A model generated the notes under the pieces. It saw nothing but the letters and a program-made list of their open reading frames with translations, was not told the DNA's origin and searched no databases. Of a stretch of 64,000 bases of DNA, positions 1 through 13,200 are shown one piece after another; position 1 is the first letter of the stretch; every line of letters begins with the position of its first letter. The stretch is from Owenia fusiformis. Taxonomy: Eukaryota; Annelida; Polychaeta; Sabellida; Oweniidae. The position numbers and the translations under genes were made by a program. The DNA is taken from NCBI GenBank assembly GCA_903813345.2, contig CAIIXF020000009.1, positions 24,960,740 to 25,024,739 on the forward strand, read 5' to 3'.

Positions 1-399
1 GTATCAGTTTCACATTTACAGCGGTCAAAAGCATTTACAAAAAAACCGCCAGAGTTGGCAATCATATAAAATGAAACCAATCCCGCTGTGATTCATAGAA
101 ATAACTAATTTACTGCATTGAGTTCAATGTTATAACCATGTCGATTTACATGAGTGTCCGATTCATTGTACCAAATTTAAACCTTGACTGTTCTCCAGAA
201 AGCAATAAGCTGACATATATCATATTTTACATTTTAATACAACTGAAAAGATAATAAATGTTTTAATATAAAGTTGACGTAGTTATAAATGTTTTCAGCG
301 TAAAATCAAAGCACAACCATATAATTAAAAACATTACGCTGGGATTTCAACTGGATACAACTGACGAGTTGTATTTAGGTGGCCTAAAGTGCTGCTTAT
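1..399. other. no gene seen
   Basis: AT-rich sequence without a convincing exon or open frame. A 29-bp segment at 351-379 recurs almost unchanged at 1283-1311 in the same orientation, so the two copies flank the foldback at 405-1072. Confidence 0.5.
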
Positions 400-404
400 T
401 TTTT

Positions 405-1072
405 CGTGAAGCCACTCAGTAAAATTACGATTTCTCTCAACCCTGATGTTCAATCAACATCATTCGAGTATCTATATGTTCCTGACACGTTCGGGCATCC
501 GGTTATGACAACGTCTACCCAATGTTTGCACGAGAAATTGACGTAATTCATGACTGAAATCGGGAAGACAAAAATATGTGATATTCTTTCAGAATTGTTT
601 ATAATAACTATTTACAAAAACGTTCCCGAGACACAATCCATTTAGGTAGGGTTTGTTTTAAAGTCGAAAAGCCCCAATAAGACAATACAAACCCAGATTA
701 AACCCAGAAGAACGCAGATTTCATGTAATGATTTACGTTCATGTAAACAAGGAAAGTACATATAATCCCCATATAAAACACTGGCCTACGTGACATGTAA
801 ACACAGGTTCAAATTGAAATATAGAAAATTTTCATCATAGCATTTGCTTCTGTGTTCTGTATGCCCCTCTACCTGCTAATAAGGCAATGTATCTTCAAAT
901 AAAACCTTAGCCAAGTAGATAAGGGTCTCTGGAACACTTTTGTAAATAGTTTTCACAAGCAATTTTATTCCCGGACGCCCAAACGTGTCAGGAACACATA
1001 TATATTTGAATGATCTTGATTGGACATCAGGTTGCAGAGAAATCGTATTTTTACTGAGTGGATTATTGAATT
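405..1072. repeat. foldback repeat, diverged arms
   Basis: The segment at about 405-665 is the reverse complement, with many substitutions, of about 885-1072. Shared blocks include the stretch around CCACTCAGTAAAA and one around GTTCC.GAGAC near TTACAAAA. The minus-strand open frame here is just the right arm and is not a gene. The arms look old. Direct 29-bp repeats at 351-379 and 1283-1311 bracket the structure and could be remains of a larger composite element. Confidence 0.6.
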
Positions 1073-1383
1073 TCATAGATCTAGAGGCCCTTAAGGAGTG
1101 GAAAACCTTAAATTATCAGAGATTAATGTTTCCAAACTGTTTTGAAACAAACTAACGTCTTGTTTTCAACCTACACCTTGCTACTTTCTGTCGTATTTAA
1201 TAAAACAAAAATAGTATATCACGGAGGGATACGAACCACTCACCTGGGACTTATTCACTAGCGCCATTGGCGTTCTACTATTCTGGATACAACTGACGAG
1301 TCGTATTTAAGTGGAGACAAAAGTGAGGATCATTTTGAATTGACGCTCGGTATAAATATATAATACTTTTGTTCTTTCATATC

Positions 1384-1455
1384 GGTAGCTCGTTGGCCTA
1401 ATGGTTAGCGTGCCTGGCTTCCATAGTCTAGGTTAGTTGATCGAGACCCGTTCAT
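1384..1455 (+). repeat. tRNA-like SINE head
   Basis: GGCCTAATGG at 1395-1404 fits the RNA polymerase III A box, and TGATCGAGACC at 1438-1448 matches 8 of 11 positions of a B box. The gap of 33 bp is normal for a tRNA. The first bases (GGTAGCT) find no complementary 3' acceptor strand, so a working tRNA is unlikely. A decayed tRNA-derived SINE head fits best. Confidence 0.45.
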
Positions 1456-1516
1456 GTCGAACTTTTTGATTTGCTTGTTGTCAAGATATAATAAGTAGGG
1501 CAAAATCCAGAAAAAG

Positions 1517-1725
1517 TAGATCAAAAATACTCCAATGGAGTATGAAATTGTCACCAGGATTCCGGAATGAGACGAATGTTAACTCGTGAAATCTCGGTAG
1601 ATAAGGTAGGTCAGAAAATCCGGATTAATCCGAACAAGGTTCGGGAATTTCCGTCATAAGAAGTAGGTCAAAAATACTCCAATGGAGTATAAAATTGTCA
1701 CCAGGATTCCGAAATGCGACGAATC
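1517..1725 (+). repeat. direct repeat pair, ~65 bp
   Basis: A block containing AAAAATACTCCAATGGAGTA and CACCAGGATTCCG occurs at about 1517-1580 and again at about 1660-1725 with few differences. The block contains the short palindrome ACTCCAATGGAGT. The overlapping 80-codon open frame at 1695-1937 shows no protein similarity that I recognise. Confidence 0.6.
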
Positions 1726-1924
1726 GAATCGGCAAACTTCGGTACAATAATGAAGTGCATAAAAATCGTGAAACAGGTGTCAGGGGCTTCCCTCATCTTT
1801 CCATAAATGGTTCTAAAAGCCTTATATGGATCTATCACGTGACATTCAAAATGACGTTCCTATATGGTTCTATGGGCCTTATATGGATCTTTCGAACACG
1901 TGACCAAATCAAAATCAAATTCAA

Positions 1925-2235
1925 AATTTTACCTTGACCATTGGATGGGATTTCATAGAAAATATCAAAGAAAACATATTCTCGTGATCCTTAAATCACT
2001 TAAATTCGATCATTTTATCTTCACCCCTTGATGGAATTTTATGAAAGAAGTTATGAAAACACATCATCATGTAAGGGTTTTCACCTAAATTAGCTCGTTT
2101 TATCTTGACCCTTCAATTGAATTTCATTGAAAAATGTTTCATGAAAAATATCATCATGTTATGATTTGTATTTAAATAAGACCGTTTCATTTAAATACTT
2201 GCTGGATAATATTTCATAAAAAAATGCACTTTAAA
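1925..2235 (+). repeat. diverged tandem repeat, ~85-90 bp unit
   Basis: Three to four degenerate units follow one another. Each begins near TTTTA(C/T)CTT(G/C)AC, runs through GATGGAATTT-like and ATGAAA-like blocks, and ends near CATCATGT. Divergence between units is high. Confidence 0.5.
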
Positions 2236-2784
2236 AATATTTCAGGATTTGCCTTAATTTATCAATGTAATGTAAGTATTAGATTGACTCTCTCTATTTT
2301 AACTTTTTTATTGAAATTAATACTAGGCAGGACTCACTCTCTAAATAGCTAATAAAAATTCAACCCTTGGATGTGATTTTGTTGAAAAAAAATATGACAA
2401 GTCCAGAATCAAATGATTTGTCCAGAACCTCTTAAGATCCTGTTTGTAATAAATGTTACCCCTACCCCTAATTCTGAACTGAGAAGAGACCTTTGAATCT
2501 GAAGAATATTACCTCAAATTCTACCACTAAAATGGTTGTAATTAATCAGACTTTTATTCTATAACTGATATTTTTCACAAAGTTTTATTGGATCGAAGAC
2601 TTAACATGGTGTATTCCTCTAAATGTAACTAACAATTTAAGTTCATGTCTCAGAAAATCTTCTTCTCGAGCACATTGCTGGGTTTTAGATTTCACAAATT
2701 TTTGACGTCAATTTATGGTAAAAGACTCACGATTTTGGGAGTTGTTATATTCAATCCAACATTTTACTATATTTACGATATTCT

Positions 2785-3280
2785 TTGAAAGTAGGAGGGA
2801 AATTAGCGCAACAGATTTCGGACAGTCATATGTTGGATTTGGCTATTTTCTGAGAATTTAAACAGGTGCATGTGTTATGCCAATCCATTTCCTCCAGGAA
2901 AAGCACTTCTAGAGATGATAAAATAATTTCGACTTTGAGACAGGGTACATGCAAACAACCCACCCACATGTTATTTCTGATATGGTTTCCTGATTTTCAA
3001 CCCCTTCCACTCCGGTTTTTATATTTTTTCTTGAATAAATATATTGCGTTTTGACACACAGTTAACACCTTTAAAGGAATAAGTGATTCATTTTAGATAA
3101 AGTGGAAAACAATATTTCCCATGTTATTTTCCCATAGGGAAAACTCATGCAATCCATTGCTTTCAGCTATTTTTCTAACATATGCACCTGTTTAAATCCT
3201 CAGAGAATAGCCAAAATCCAACATATGACTATCCGAAATCTGTTGCACTAATTTCCCTCCTCCCTTTCTCCATTTGGTCA
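2785..3280. repeat. foldback repeat just upstream of the first polycystin exon
   Basis: About 2785-2870 (from AGGAGGGAAATTAG to AACAGGTGCATG) is repeated as its reverse complement at about 3183-3280 (from CATATGCACCTG to CCCTCCTCC), with roughly 85-90% agreement by eye. The centre is unrelated AT-rich sequence. The right arm ends about 160 bp before the first recognisable polycystin exon, so the foldback lies in an intron if the gene continues to the left. Confidence 0.65.
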
Positions 3281-3442
3281 AAGTATTCATATTCATATAC
3301 CATATGTATACCATATATGGTATTACACCTCTGAAGGTTTGGTATGGTAACAATAAAAAATAAAAAGATATATGATTGGGAAAGGACATTGCACCTTTTG
3401 TTCTTTACAGAGGGTATATGCATTTTTCGTATTGTTTATAAG

Positions 3443-6400
3443 GTCGAAAAGCCCCCAACCATAGACTTAGATAGTATTCTGAGTCTCACCGTAGGGAATG
3501 CGACAGAATTCTCAGAAATGATTGACACTGGAAAGACCCAAGAGGCAACACAGTTTGTAGTTGCTCTTGCCTCCCTCATGAATGATTCTCCTGGGACTAT
3601 GGTGAGATTTCTTTGTAATCCATGACGTGTGTGATATGTCTGTCTATTTTGAGTGGATTAGACTTGTAGATATAGAAACGTAATGATGATAACATGTTAG
3701 TATACATTGAGTGTTTACATTTGAGTAATTACTCAATGCGAATCCCCCAATATATCCCAAATTCACCACTTAGAGTAATAGTTGACAATATACATCTAAA
3801 TCACAATCAGAGACTTAAGTAAAACTTACTGCACGCTTCCCAGTCACGCTTTGAATGAATCAAAAAATCAGAAAACCAAGATGATTAGATTCTCGTTGAT
3901 GATGCACATAATATTGCTTTTAGTAAATATGCATTTGATACATTAACATATAGTTCCACGTTTTGTAAATGCTTTCGTTTCTGGTTTTTGAGTAGAACTT
4001 GCTGCGAGAAACTCTGTCTATGGTAAGATTATAAGAAATTTAGGATGCCCAAATTGAAGTAATTTTACATTTTGCATGGTAGTTACATTATTATTGTTAT
4101 AATATACATTTTGATCACTTTTGATTATGCATGTCAAAAGTCATCGTTTTCAGATTAAAGGCATGATGTATACGCTTCTTCGTAAAGAAGTATATCGATC
4201 TGTACAATTATTGCAAGTTAAATTTATTTTCACAGTTTTATCTTTATTGCACGCTGTTTTAACTTAAACATGTTTTGATCAACTCCAACAATACGATAAT
4301 TCACTTATTGTTATTTTTCTTGTTTGTCGATGTATGTATTTGTCATGCTAGGATATGCTGTTCACATTCACAGTTCACATATTTATATTCCCTGACATGT
4401 TTTATGCTCATATGATAACATTTATTTAACATATAGTTTTACATACCAGATATTATTTCCATGTACAATAATGGCACTTTGGTTATATTAAAGGTATTCA
4501 ACAGTGCATCCTTCATTGAAAAGCCATTGTCTCCGTCAACTACAACCACCCACACCACAACTGTACCTCCATCGATGGCTTCTAGAGTTACACCCAGCCA
4601 AGATTTGGACTTCACCAAGCAGATGGATACGTGGACCACTCTTTTAGAATCAAGTTGGACATTTTCCACAAAAACAAATGCCATTTTTACTACAATGAGC
4701 GCAGAGGGACGTGAGGCAGAACGAAAGCGACTGGAAGAAGAAAAACTTCGTCGAATGGAAGTGCGTGTCAAATATTTGATTATGAAAAATTATATTTTAA
4801 TTAGTAAATCTAAAAATACGCTTAAGAATTTATTCACATTATGTGAATCACTTATAAGACGCAACAGGTCGGTTAGTAAAACGTTTTTTCTTACCACTGT
4901 GTAGTATACACTAATGATTGTAAAGATGACAATGTATAAATGCTGTTAACATAGAAACGGTGAAACACACTGATAAATATTCTGCAGTTTTATTATGATA
5001 ACTAGCAATTTACCAGTTCGAGTTTGACACATAGAAGTTGCCTTTGGCTTCAGATCTCCTAATCATGGATCCATATTCCTTAAAAAACCAAATACCTAGA
5101 TATTGACCTTGGAATGACCTCTGACCTTGGTAGAATAACGATTGATCCACTTAGTATGTTGATCAAATATAATGCCCGAAGGTTGAACGGTCTATGAGGA
5201 GATGTCCCGATGGACAGCTTAATAGTAATATGATGCAAGTTATCAGTGGCCCAGCGATTATAATACGCATATTAACTCTATACATTGCCAGATTCGTGAA
5301 ACGGTCATCTCTGTTATAACGGCTGCGGAGATAAACACTATCGACGCTCTTCAACAGACAGCAATGGCTCTAAAGTTTATCACACACGAAACAGATGAGC
5401 TCACTGACAAATCGCAGGTATTTAATATATTTCAAACACGATTTTATAAGTAAATTTCAATGTCATGTAATTCCATACTTAACCTGATAAAATTTCAGGA
5501 TATGACTTTAGATGCGATGAGTTTCATGACAGAAACATTCACTTCTTTGGTTGACACACAACAGTCTACAGCGACCACAGAGCAACAATATGGAGCTGCA
5601 CAAGGTAGGTGTCTAGTAAATGTTGAGTTAGAGACAAAGAATGTAAAGTTGAACACTATTTTAAATGTCATGTCGTTTATTTGTGCACTTGCCATGTTCG
5701 ACTGTGTTTTATGGAAGGAGAATGGTCATTTTGTAAGGTGTGAGGAGAAAACACAAATGGTCACGCCAAAATTGCACAAAATAAGTATTTTCGAAACAAT
5801 TACAGTTGCAAATTCTATGAAGCATGCCAAGGGCAGTCATGGTAAGGATTAGGAGTAGTGTAAAATAAGATTTGAGATAATACCAAACCATTTTTGTAGA
5901 AAAATGAATATGATGAAATAAATTGACAATGTATACGTATATATTAAAGAATATTATATGCCAATCAGTGCTAGAACGCCTTTGTCCTGTTATAATATGT
6001 ATAGGGTGTATCCTTCAGATATTATAGCATGTTTGGGCAATGCCCTTGAATCAGCAACAGAGGCTGTCACAGCTGATCTCATGGAGGGAAGGAGGATCAA
6101 CGAGGCTAGTGAACCATTACAACAACACAATGGTTCTACAGTAGAACAGCCCCAAGTTGAACAACCGCAGGTAGATCAAGAAACTGTGAAAGATGCAGCT
6201 AGACAGAAGGTACGTCATTTATATAACGACAAGGCACTGCATCAACCCAATTTATGTGTATTTTATTTGAGACTCCGTTATTTTCATAACAGTTATTGAT
6301 GAATTACGTCAATTGTTTAATGATAATCATGACAAATAAATGATTGTATATAGGCCAAAAAATTTACCGAGAAGACAATGCTTGCAACAAACAAGATCAT

Positions 6401-7254
6401 GGATATGTGGCTTGGAAGTATGGGTGTTGGGGAGGAGCCGGCAGTATTCAATACAAATATGTTTTCAATCACTGCTTCGAGGGAGAGCGTTAGTGACTTA
6501 AGCAACAAGAAAGTCACTGTAAACAGTGGTGGTTTCACAATGCCCAATGCAAATGCTATAGTTGGAAATGAATCTTCATCATCGTTGTCGTACATTGACA
6601 CTAAGGTGAGGTAACCATGATAACAAGGTTTTCAATTAAAATATATATTCAACTGATGAGTTTAATTCCCCTTATATAAAAATCAAATGTAGCAATTGAA
6701 ATTATAGATATTTGTTGAATAGACATATTCTCGTTCTGAAATAGTGTTTGCTATGTTACATTTTCAGGTGTTTGCAGCAAAAATTAATCCCTACATCTGG
6801 GATGATAGTTCAAGCTCTGTGAAATCACCAATACTAAGTTTGGTACTTGTTGATGATAATGGCGACGAACTGGTGGTGAAGAACACAACAGAACCATTTG
6901 TTATTGATATAGTGCTACCCCAGCATGACAATGTAATAGAGCATGTCATTCCTGTACTCGGTGATGACGACACAATGTATTTCCATTCAACTAACATCAC
7001 TTCCAATCATAGTTCCCTACAAGTGGTAATAAAACCGGATGATGATGATGCCGAATTTGAAGTGCTTGTGAAATATAATGATTACCCCACCGGAACAGAT
7101 TTTGACTTTCAGTTTTTCATTCCACATAGAATTGATGATACGGCAAGCGTAAATGAACTTGTAATGAACGAACTTAACTACACTATATTTGTACCTGCAC
7201 ATGCATTGACTGCAGTAGGAACAGGAGTCTATTACATTGGGGTCAGACCAAAAG
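3443..7254 (+). CDS. polycystin-1-like, exons 1-7: REJ-like stalk and GAIN region
   Basis: These exons encode extracellular residues 1-526 of the visible protein. Exon 3 has the helical pattern of the REJ/GAIN region of polycystins, with TIDALQQTAMALKF followed by an acidic stretch. Exon 2 is rich in Thr and Pro and then turns strongly charged (EGREAERKRLEEEKLRR). Exon 5 has a short VEQPQVEQPQV repeat. Exon 7 (6768-7254) is a beta-rich acidic segment with several N-x-S/T sites. Donors are mostly GTAGGT, GTACGT and GTGAGG; exon 2 ends at an unusual GTGCGT. Exons 1 and 2 depend on phase compatibility and should be checked against transcripts. Confidence 0.8.
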
Positions 7255-10200
7255 GTAATAGTATATTTTCTACGTATCATGTTCCAACTGTTATATGTCG
7301 ATTTTAGATTGTCATTATTAATATTTTAAATTTCAAAGGGAATGGCACAAATGAAAGTAACGAGGAAGGATACATAGAATACGATTACGATGCTCCTGTA
7401 CTTGGCGAAGTAGAAGAGAATGTTCGGGACCCATTTCCAAACTACACAATTCAGTTTGTCGGCGGAGGATGTCATTTCTGGGATGTATTGGATGAACAAT
7501 GGAAAAGTGATGGGTGTCAGGTAAGTTCAAAACGTATATAATATATATCACCATAAACATTTTTCTCTATAGTAAAATGAAACAAAATCAACACTTTTGA
7601 AATGATTTAAAATAGTTGAGCTTGCATTAGTGAACGAAACCTGGAGATCGACTTATCAATTTGCAAAAATTAATCCATCATTCTGAAGTTGAAATAACTA
7701 ACAGTCGACTAACAGTAATCACGTGAACTTTTGTACCATTATTGTAACATGTTTTGCGTCCATGGACATGCGCACAATATACTTCTGTTATTTTTAATGC
7801 CGGCAGTTCTATTCACGAATGCTACCTAAAATAAAACCAGGAATCGAATTCAAATATTTTAAACAGAAGACCACGTGGTTTTGGGGAGTAAATCTGTTTC
7901 TACGCATGACATGTATATAATACACAGCTCATTTATTTTGTTAGGTTAGTCCTCTCTCAAACACACGCTTCACCCGATGTCTCTGCAATCATTTGACATC
8001 ATTTGGCGCCGACTTTTTTGTTCCACCCAACAGTATCGATTTCAACGCAGTCTTCAGCAATTTCGGTGAAAGAATCTTGGATAACAACGCTGTTCTTATA
8101 ACAATTTTGACTATATTTGTGTTTTACTTTGGTGTAATTATTTGGGCAAGAAGGAAGGATAGGCAAGACATTTCGAAGGTAAGTGGATAACAGAGGAAAG
8201 TAAATAACTAAACAGACTTTAATATGAAACTCAAAAGTATTGAAAATATATTCATTTTTTAGTTTGTTCTTCGACAAGTATCGTAATGACATCAGTACGA
8301 CTGAAATGTTTCGTGGTTTTGTGATTTTGGATTATGATGATGGTACCTGAATTATGTATTTTGTAATACTCATTGGTCTTTACTCTTGTTGTACCTTATG
8401 CTTACATGTTTGTTCGACATACTACGGCGACGGTTCATATGATCCAGCTGAAGAACACCATTTAAACTAGTTCTAGTTCTGATAATGCTTTCTCTCTCAG
8501 CAGACCTTTGTTAAATTTTCTTTTGAAAATAAAGATGAAATAAGGATGATGAAAGATTATTTATTAATATTTTATTTATTAATACAAATAGATTAATAAA
8601 TAACCTGTAAAAAGATTTTTTTCTAAATTTAAGGATTTCATAAATGAGAAAAGCTTTGCCTCTTGACATGCTCAGTGATGTTGGAATTTTTATATTTGCA
8701 TCAAATTCACAATTATTTTACTTGGCACCATTTGAGGTAGGCCCTGGTTATGGAAAGGGAGCTATTGTGTTTTATGGATTATTGCGATGGCTTAGCGGTT
8801 GGATGTTGAACCCTTTATGCACTTATGGATTTTGAGACTGAATTCTGTCCCTCAGCATTTAACACTGAATACCCCTATCTAGCATGAATACTATAATAGT
8901 ATATACAACTATTTTTTCTGTTATATAGTATTTGTTATCATTTCATAATCATCCTTCAACACGTATTGCAATGGCTCCAATATGAATGAAATATCCCTTG
9001 TTGTTATGATCCTGGATTGTGATAATATAACTTAAATGGTTGGGGAGGGATTTTTAGAAAGTGTTTCTTTTGACGTTGGATTATACAGTTTGGGATAGTT
9101 GGAGTCTATTTTCCTCGGGACTGGTATGCACATATACGTTTTCCTATTCTTGCTGGGTTCTGTTACAATTTTGGCCCTTCCCTTTGACACTTGTGCGAAC
9201 ATATATATTGCTCATTTTATTTTTAGTGGGGTGTCTCGCCTCTAGCTGATAATATTGTGTCCGATACATATCTCTATCAGATGACTGTCTACACTGGTAT
9301 GAGAAGCGGCGCTGGTACAAAATCGAATATTAGTTTTGTCTTATCCGGAGACAAAACTGATTCTGGAATTCGAGAGCTATCAGATGAGAAGAAAGAAAAG
9401 GTTAACACACAGTTATAAGCTTGTTATCATCACTAAATAGCTTTTATATAATGGGAAGACCACTATGTATTCTAAAAGGGTTAATTCAGTACTATACTGT
9501 ATTTGCGAGGATGCATATTGAATTAAGGAAGAGTCGTATCATTTTAGAAATTCCTTCGTGGAAGCATTAACAATTTTCTAATGAGTGTGCCTGGACCCTT
9601 GGGACCGTTGTCATATCTGAGAATTTGGCATGACAATTCTGGGAAAGGCAAGTTTACAGGATGGTACCTAAACAGAATTATAGTAAAGGATCTCCAAACC
9701 GGGGAATGGTATGTAGAATCTACTGTAATTGTGTTACGGATATATTCATCTGATTGATACAAACAAATGCAGAAGCATATATATAAAATGGGAAAAAGAT
9801 AAGTGTACAATTTCATTATTTATTAATAAAGGCACTTTCCATAGTTTGTGTAATTTGGATATGTCACTTTACGTATTCTATTTGCTCTATTATACATTTT
9901 TAGTTTCTTCTTTCTCTGTAAACGATGGCTAGCTGTTGAAGAAGATGATGGATTGATTGATCGCCTAGTTCCCGTTGCAGGACACAATGATGTGACTAAC
10001 TTTTTCAATCTCTTTGGATCAACAACCCGCAAGAGTATAAGTGATTCTCATTTATGGGTGTCTGTTCTATCACGTCCAAATAAAAGCAACTTTACTCGAG
10101 TCCAACGATCCTCTTGTATTTTGTCGCTAATATTCACAACAATGGTAGCGAATGCCATGTTTTATCAAACAGGAGGAACAACGAAAGAAACTGGTGTGGG

Positions 10201-13200
10201 TCTGCAGATTGGACCTATTAGGATCACATTGAAACAGATCTGGATCAGTTTTGTAAGTAGCATGGTGGTTCTTCCTGTAAATATTGCAATTGACCAGCTA
10301 TTTAGGCGTAGCAAACGCCGCACGACTAAGGTTGAATCAAAGCTTGATGGTGCAGGCTTCCTCTCCAAACTCAGCCAAACTGCATGGGGTAAACAAAAAG
10401 TTCAGAAACGTAAACCTGATATAGCTATTATTGATGATAAGGACAATATATCCGAATCTGGCCGCCATTCTAGTGATAGTGGAGTAGATATCCCTACAAT
10501 GATGGAAGACGATGGTTACTATACTCGAGATGAACTAGATAATCGACCCTTTTCTTGTGTCTCATTACCAGGATCAGTTGTTGAGAGTGAAGATAGAAAT
10601 GAATCACCATTGTCTGGGAAACTCGATGAAAATGTGATTCAATCCAGGTTTGGACTACAATATGACAATGATACAACAAAGAAACTCCGATTTCAGCTAC
10701 CTGATACTAAAACCCTCATTTCACCGTCGTCATTGACTCTTCACGTGAGCACCGACAACATTCCAAGGCAACCAGTTGATCTACCTCAATTATTTCCAAG
10801 GCCAGGCTCCAAGCTGTCAACTGGAATAACATCCATTACGTCCTTTGCAAACTTAACCAACAACAAAACGATAGTCTCTGATATATCAGATTCTGGTAAT
10901 AAATTGAACGACCAACCGGTGAAGAAAAAACGTAAGAAGATGTTGCCGCATTGGTGTGCTTATATTGCTTGGTTGCTGGTATTCTTATCGACTGGATCAT
11001 CAGCATTCTTCACAATACTATATAGTTTGGAATGGGGTAAAGAAAAGTCTGAAATGTGGTTGTCGGCAATGTTGCTGTCGATAACTGAATCTGCGGCAGT
11101 GATCCAACCTACTAAGATTATCATCCTGGCTATTATCGTGGCGTTGATCTTCAAGAAACCTGACTTAGATGACGGAGATGATGAAGAGGAAGATGAAATT
11201 AGGAACATACTAAAGAATGATGAAGAGCTTGTTGCTAAGAGGCCTAAAAGGGGTAATTTATTTTCAATAACATACATCTTACTGATTTGCGTTCTGTTTA
11301 TTGTTTAGTAAATTAATTTTATATCACGTTGCTATCATGCGAAACTGTAACGTAATCCTATTAGAAAGAACAACATGTAACTATCCGGTTGGTGGCTCAT
11401 TTGATTGTATTAATTTTACACAAATAATAAATTACGTGCATTCATATATTTTACAACATGCATATTTATGTAGTCAAATATAAAAGCAATATTTTGCAGC
11501 ATTATAATAATATGGAGCTAAAACACCCATAACAAAGCGAGCTAAGATGTTTTTTACTTCCACTTGTAACAGGTTTTTAATTAATGCTCATTATTTTACT
11601 TTTCAGTGTCAAGAAAGGACCTCAAGATAGCGCAACCTGATCCGATTCAACTTGCTGCATCACGAGAACTACGCTTGAATGAAATAAAGATGCATGCTAT
11701 CTTGAGAGAAATCACTCTGTACTTCATCTTTACTGGGTTGTTAGTTTATGTGGCACATAGCAATAGAGACTATCAGTCGTACAACACCAACGAGGACATC
11801 AAGAAAACATTCTTTTATTCTAAGCCATATTTTGAAAAGGTAAGATACTCTAAATCCCACAGTACTTTTGTCTGAAAGCATGCCTCATCTTGGTAATATT
11901 CAAATTCTTATAAAGCATGTGTGCTTGAAAATGAAGCTTATGAATGCATGGTCAGTGTTGTAAGCTAGATCATAACACACACTTTGGTCGTCACGTTGAT
12001 TTATCTAACTTGATTCTTTCATACGTCAGATAAATAGACCAGAGATGTTTTGGGACTGGGTGAAAGAGGTCTTATTGCCTGGACTTTATCCAGATGGCGA
12101 CCCACTTACAGGAGCCGATAAAAGAATAACAGCTAATTATGTGGCATATAGAGTTGGTCCTCCGCGCATTCGCCAACTACGCGTTAAACCGGGTGAGTAT
12201 GTGTGAGTATGAATGAAATGTCCCTTGGTCTTCTGGTCTTGGATTGTGATATTGGTTCTTGAATGGTGTGGGAAAGGGGGTATTAGACATTGTCTCTTTT
12301 CACGTTGGATCATGTTTTTGGGCTATATGGGGTTTGTTTTTCTTGACTGGTATGCACTTAGAGTTTGCTTTTTCTTGCTAAGTTCCATTACAACTTTTGG
12401 TCCTTTCCCTTTGGCACTTGTGCTTATATATTTACATGTGGTGACTACCTCCAATACACTTCCTAGCAAAAACTGCCCTTTACTATGTTAACAAAGCAAT
12501 ATATAATTCATACATTTTCAGATCGCTGCCATTCAAATATGTTTTTGAAAAACTTTGCTACCGAATGCAATGTTGACTACACTTGGTTCGACGAGGAAAA
12601 TGGAGACTTTGCCGAGAATTGGAATGCAAGTGCAACACTAATAAGTAATGACAGATGGTCACCATGGATATACAGATCTTCAATGGAGCTGGAAGGGATA
12701 CCGTTTCCTGGTATATGGACTGTATATGGCGGTGGAGGATATGTACTGGACATTGTCGGTAGCCTAGGTCGAGTTCTATCAACAGTAAATGATGCAAGCA
12801 AAACACAATGGATTGATGAGTATACTAGAATGTTATCTGTTGAGTTCACGATCTACAACGCGAATGTTAACCTATTCAGTGTGATAACTATGCTCTCTGA
12901 GTGGCCGACAAGCCGTTCGAATATCGCCTCGATCAACATACAGACATTCAGGCTTTTCAGTTACATTGGAGCTACAGCAATCGTTGTTCTTGTGTCTGAA
13001 ATCCTATGTGTGATTTGTCTGTTTGTTTTCCTGGTAAGGCTTGTCAAGGATATTCGCCAACAAAAGAAAGCATATTTCCGAAGCTTTTGGAATACGATGG
13101 AAGTATTTACATTGATCACTGGATTTCTCGCAATGGTGATGTATTTCCTAAGACATGCAATGACCGTATACATGATGAGTAGTGTTAAGGCCCTCCAAGG

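Noticed and set aside
1384-1455. Functional tRNA gene
   Set aside because: A and B boxes are present but the acceptor stem does not pair and the B box is degraded.
9953-11308. 451-codon frame as a separate gene
   Set aside because: It is polycystin exon 12: it starts inside a conserved PLAT block and runs past a donor at 11252/11253 into intron.
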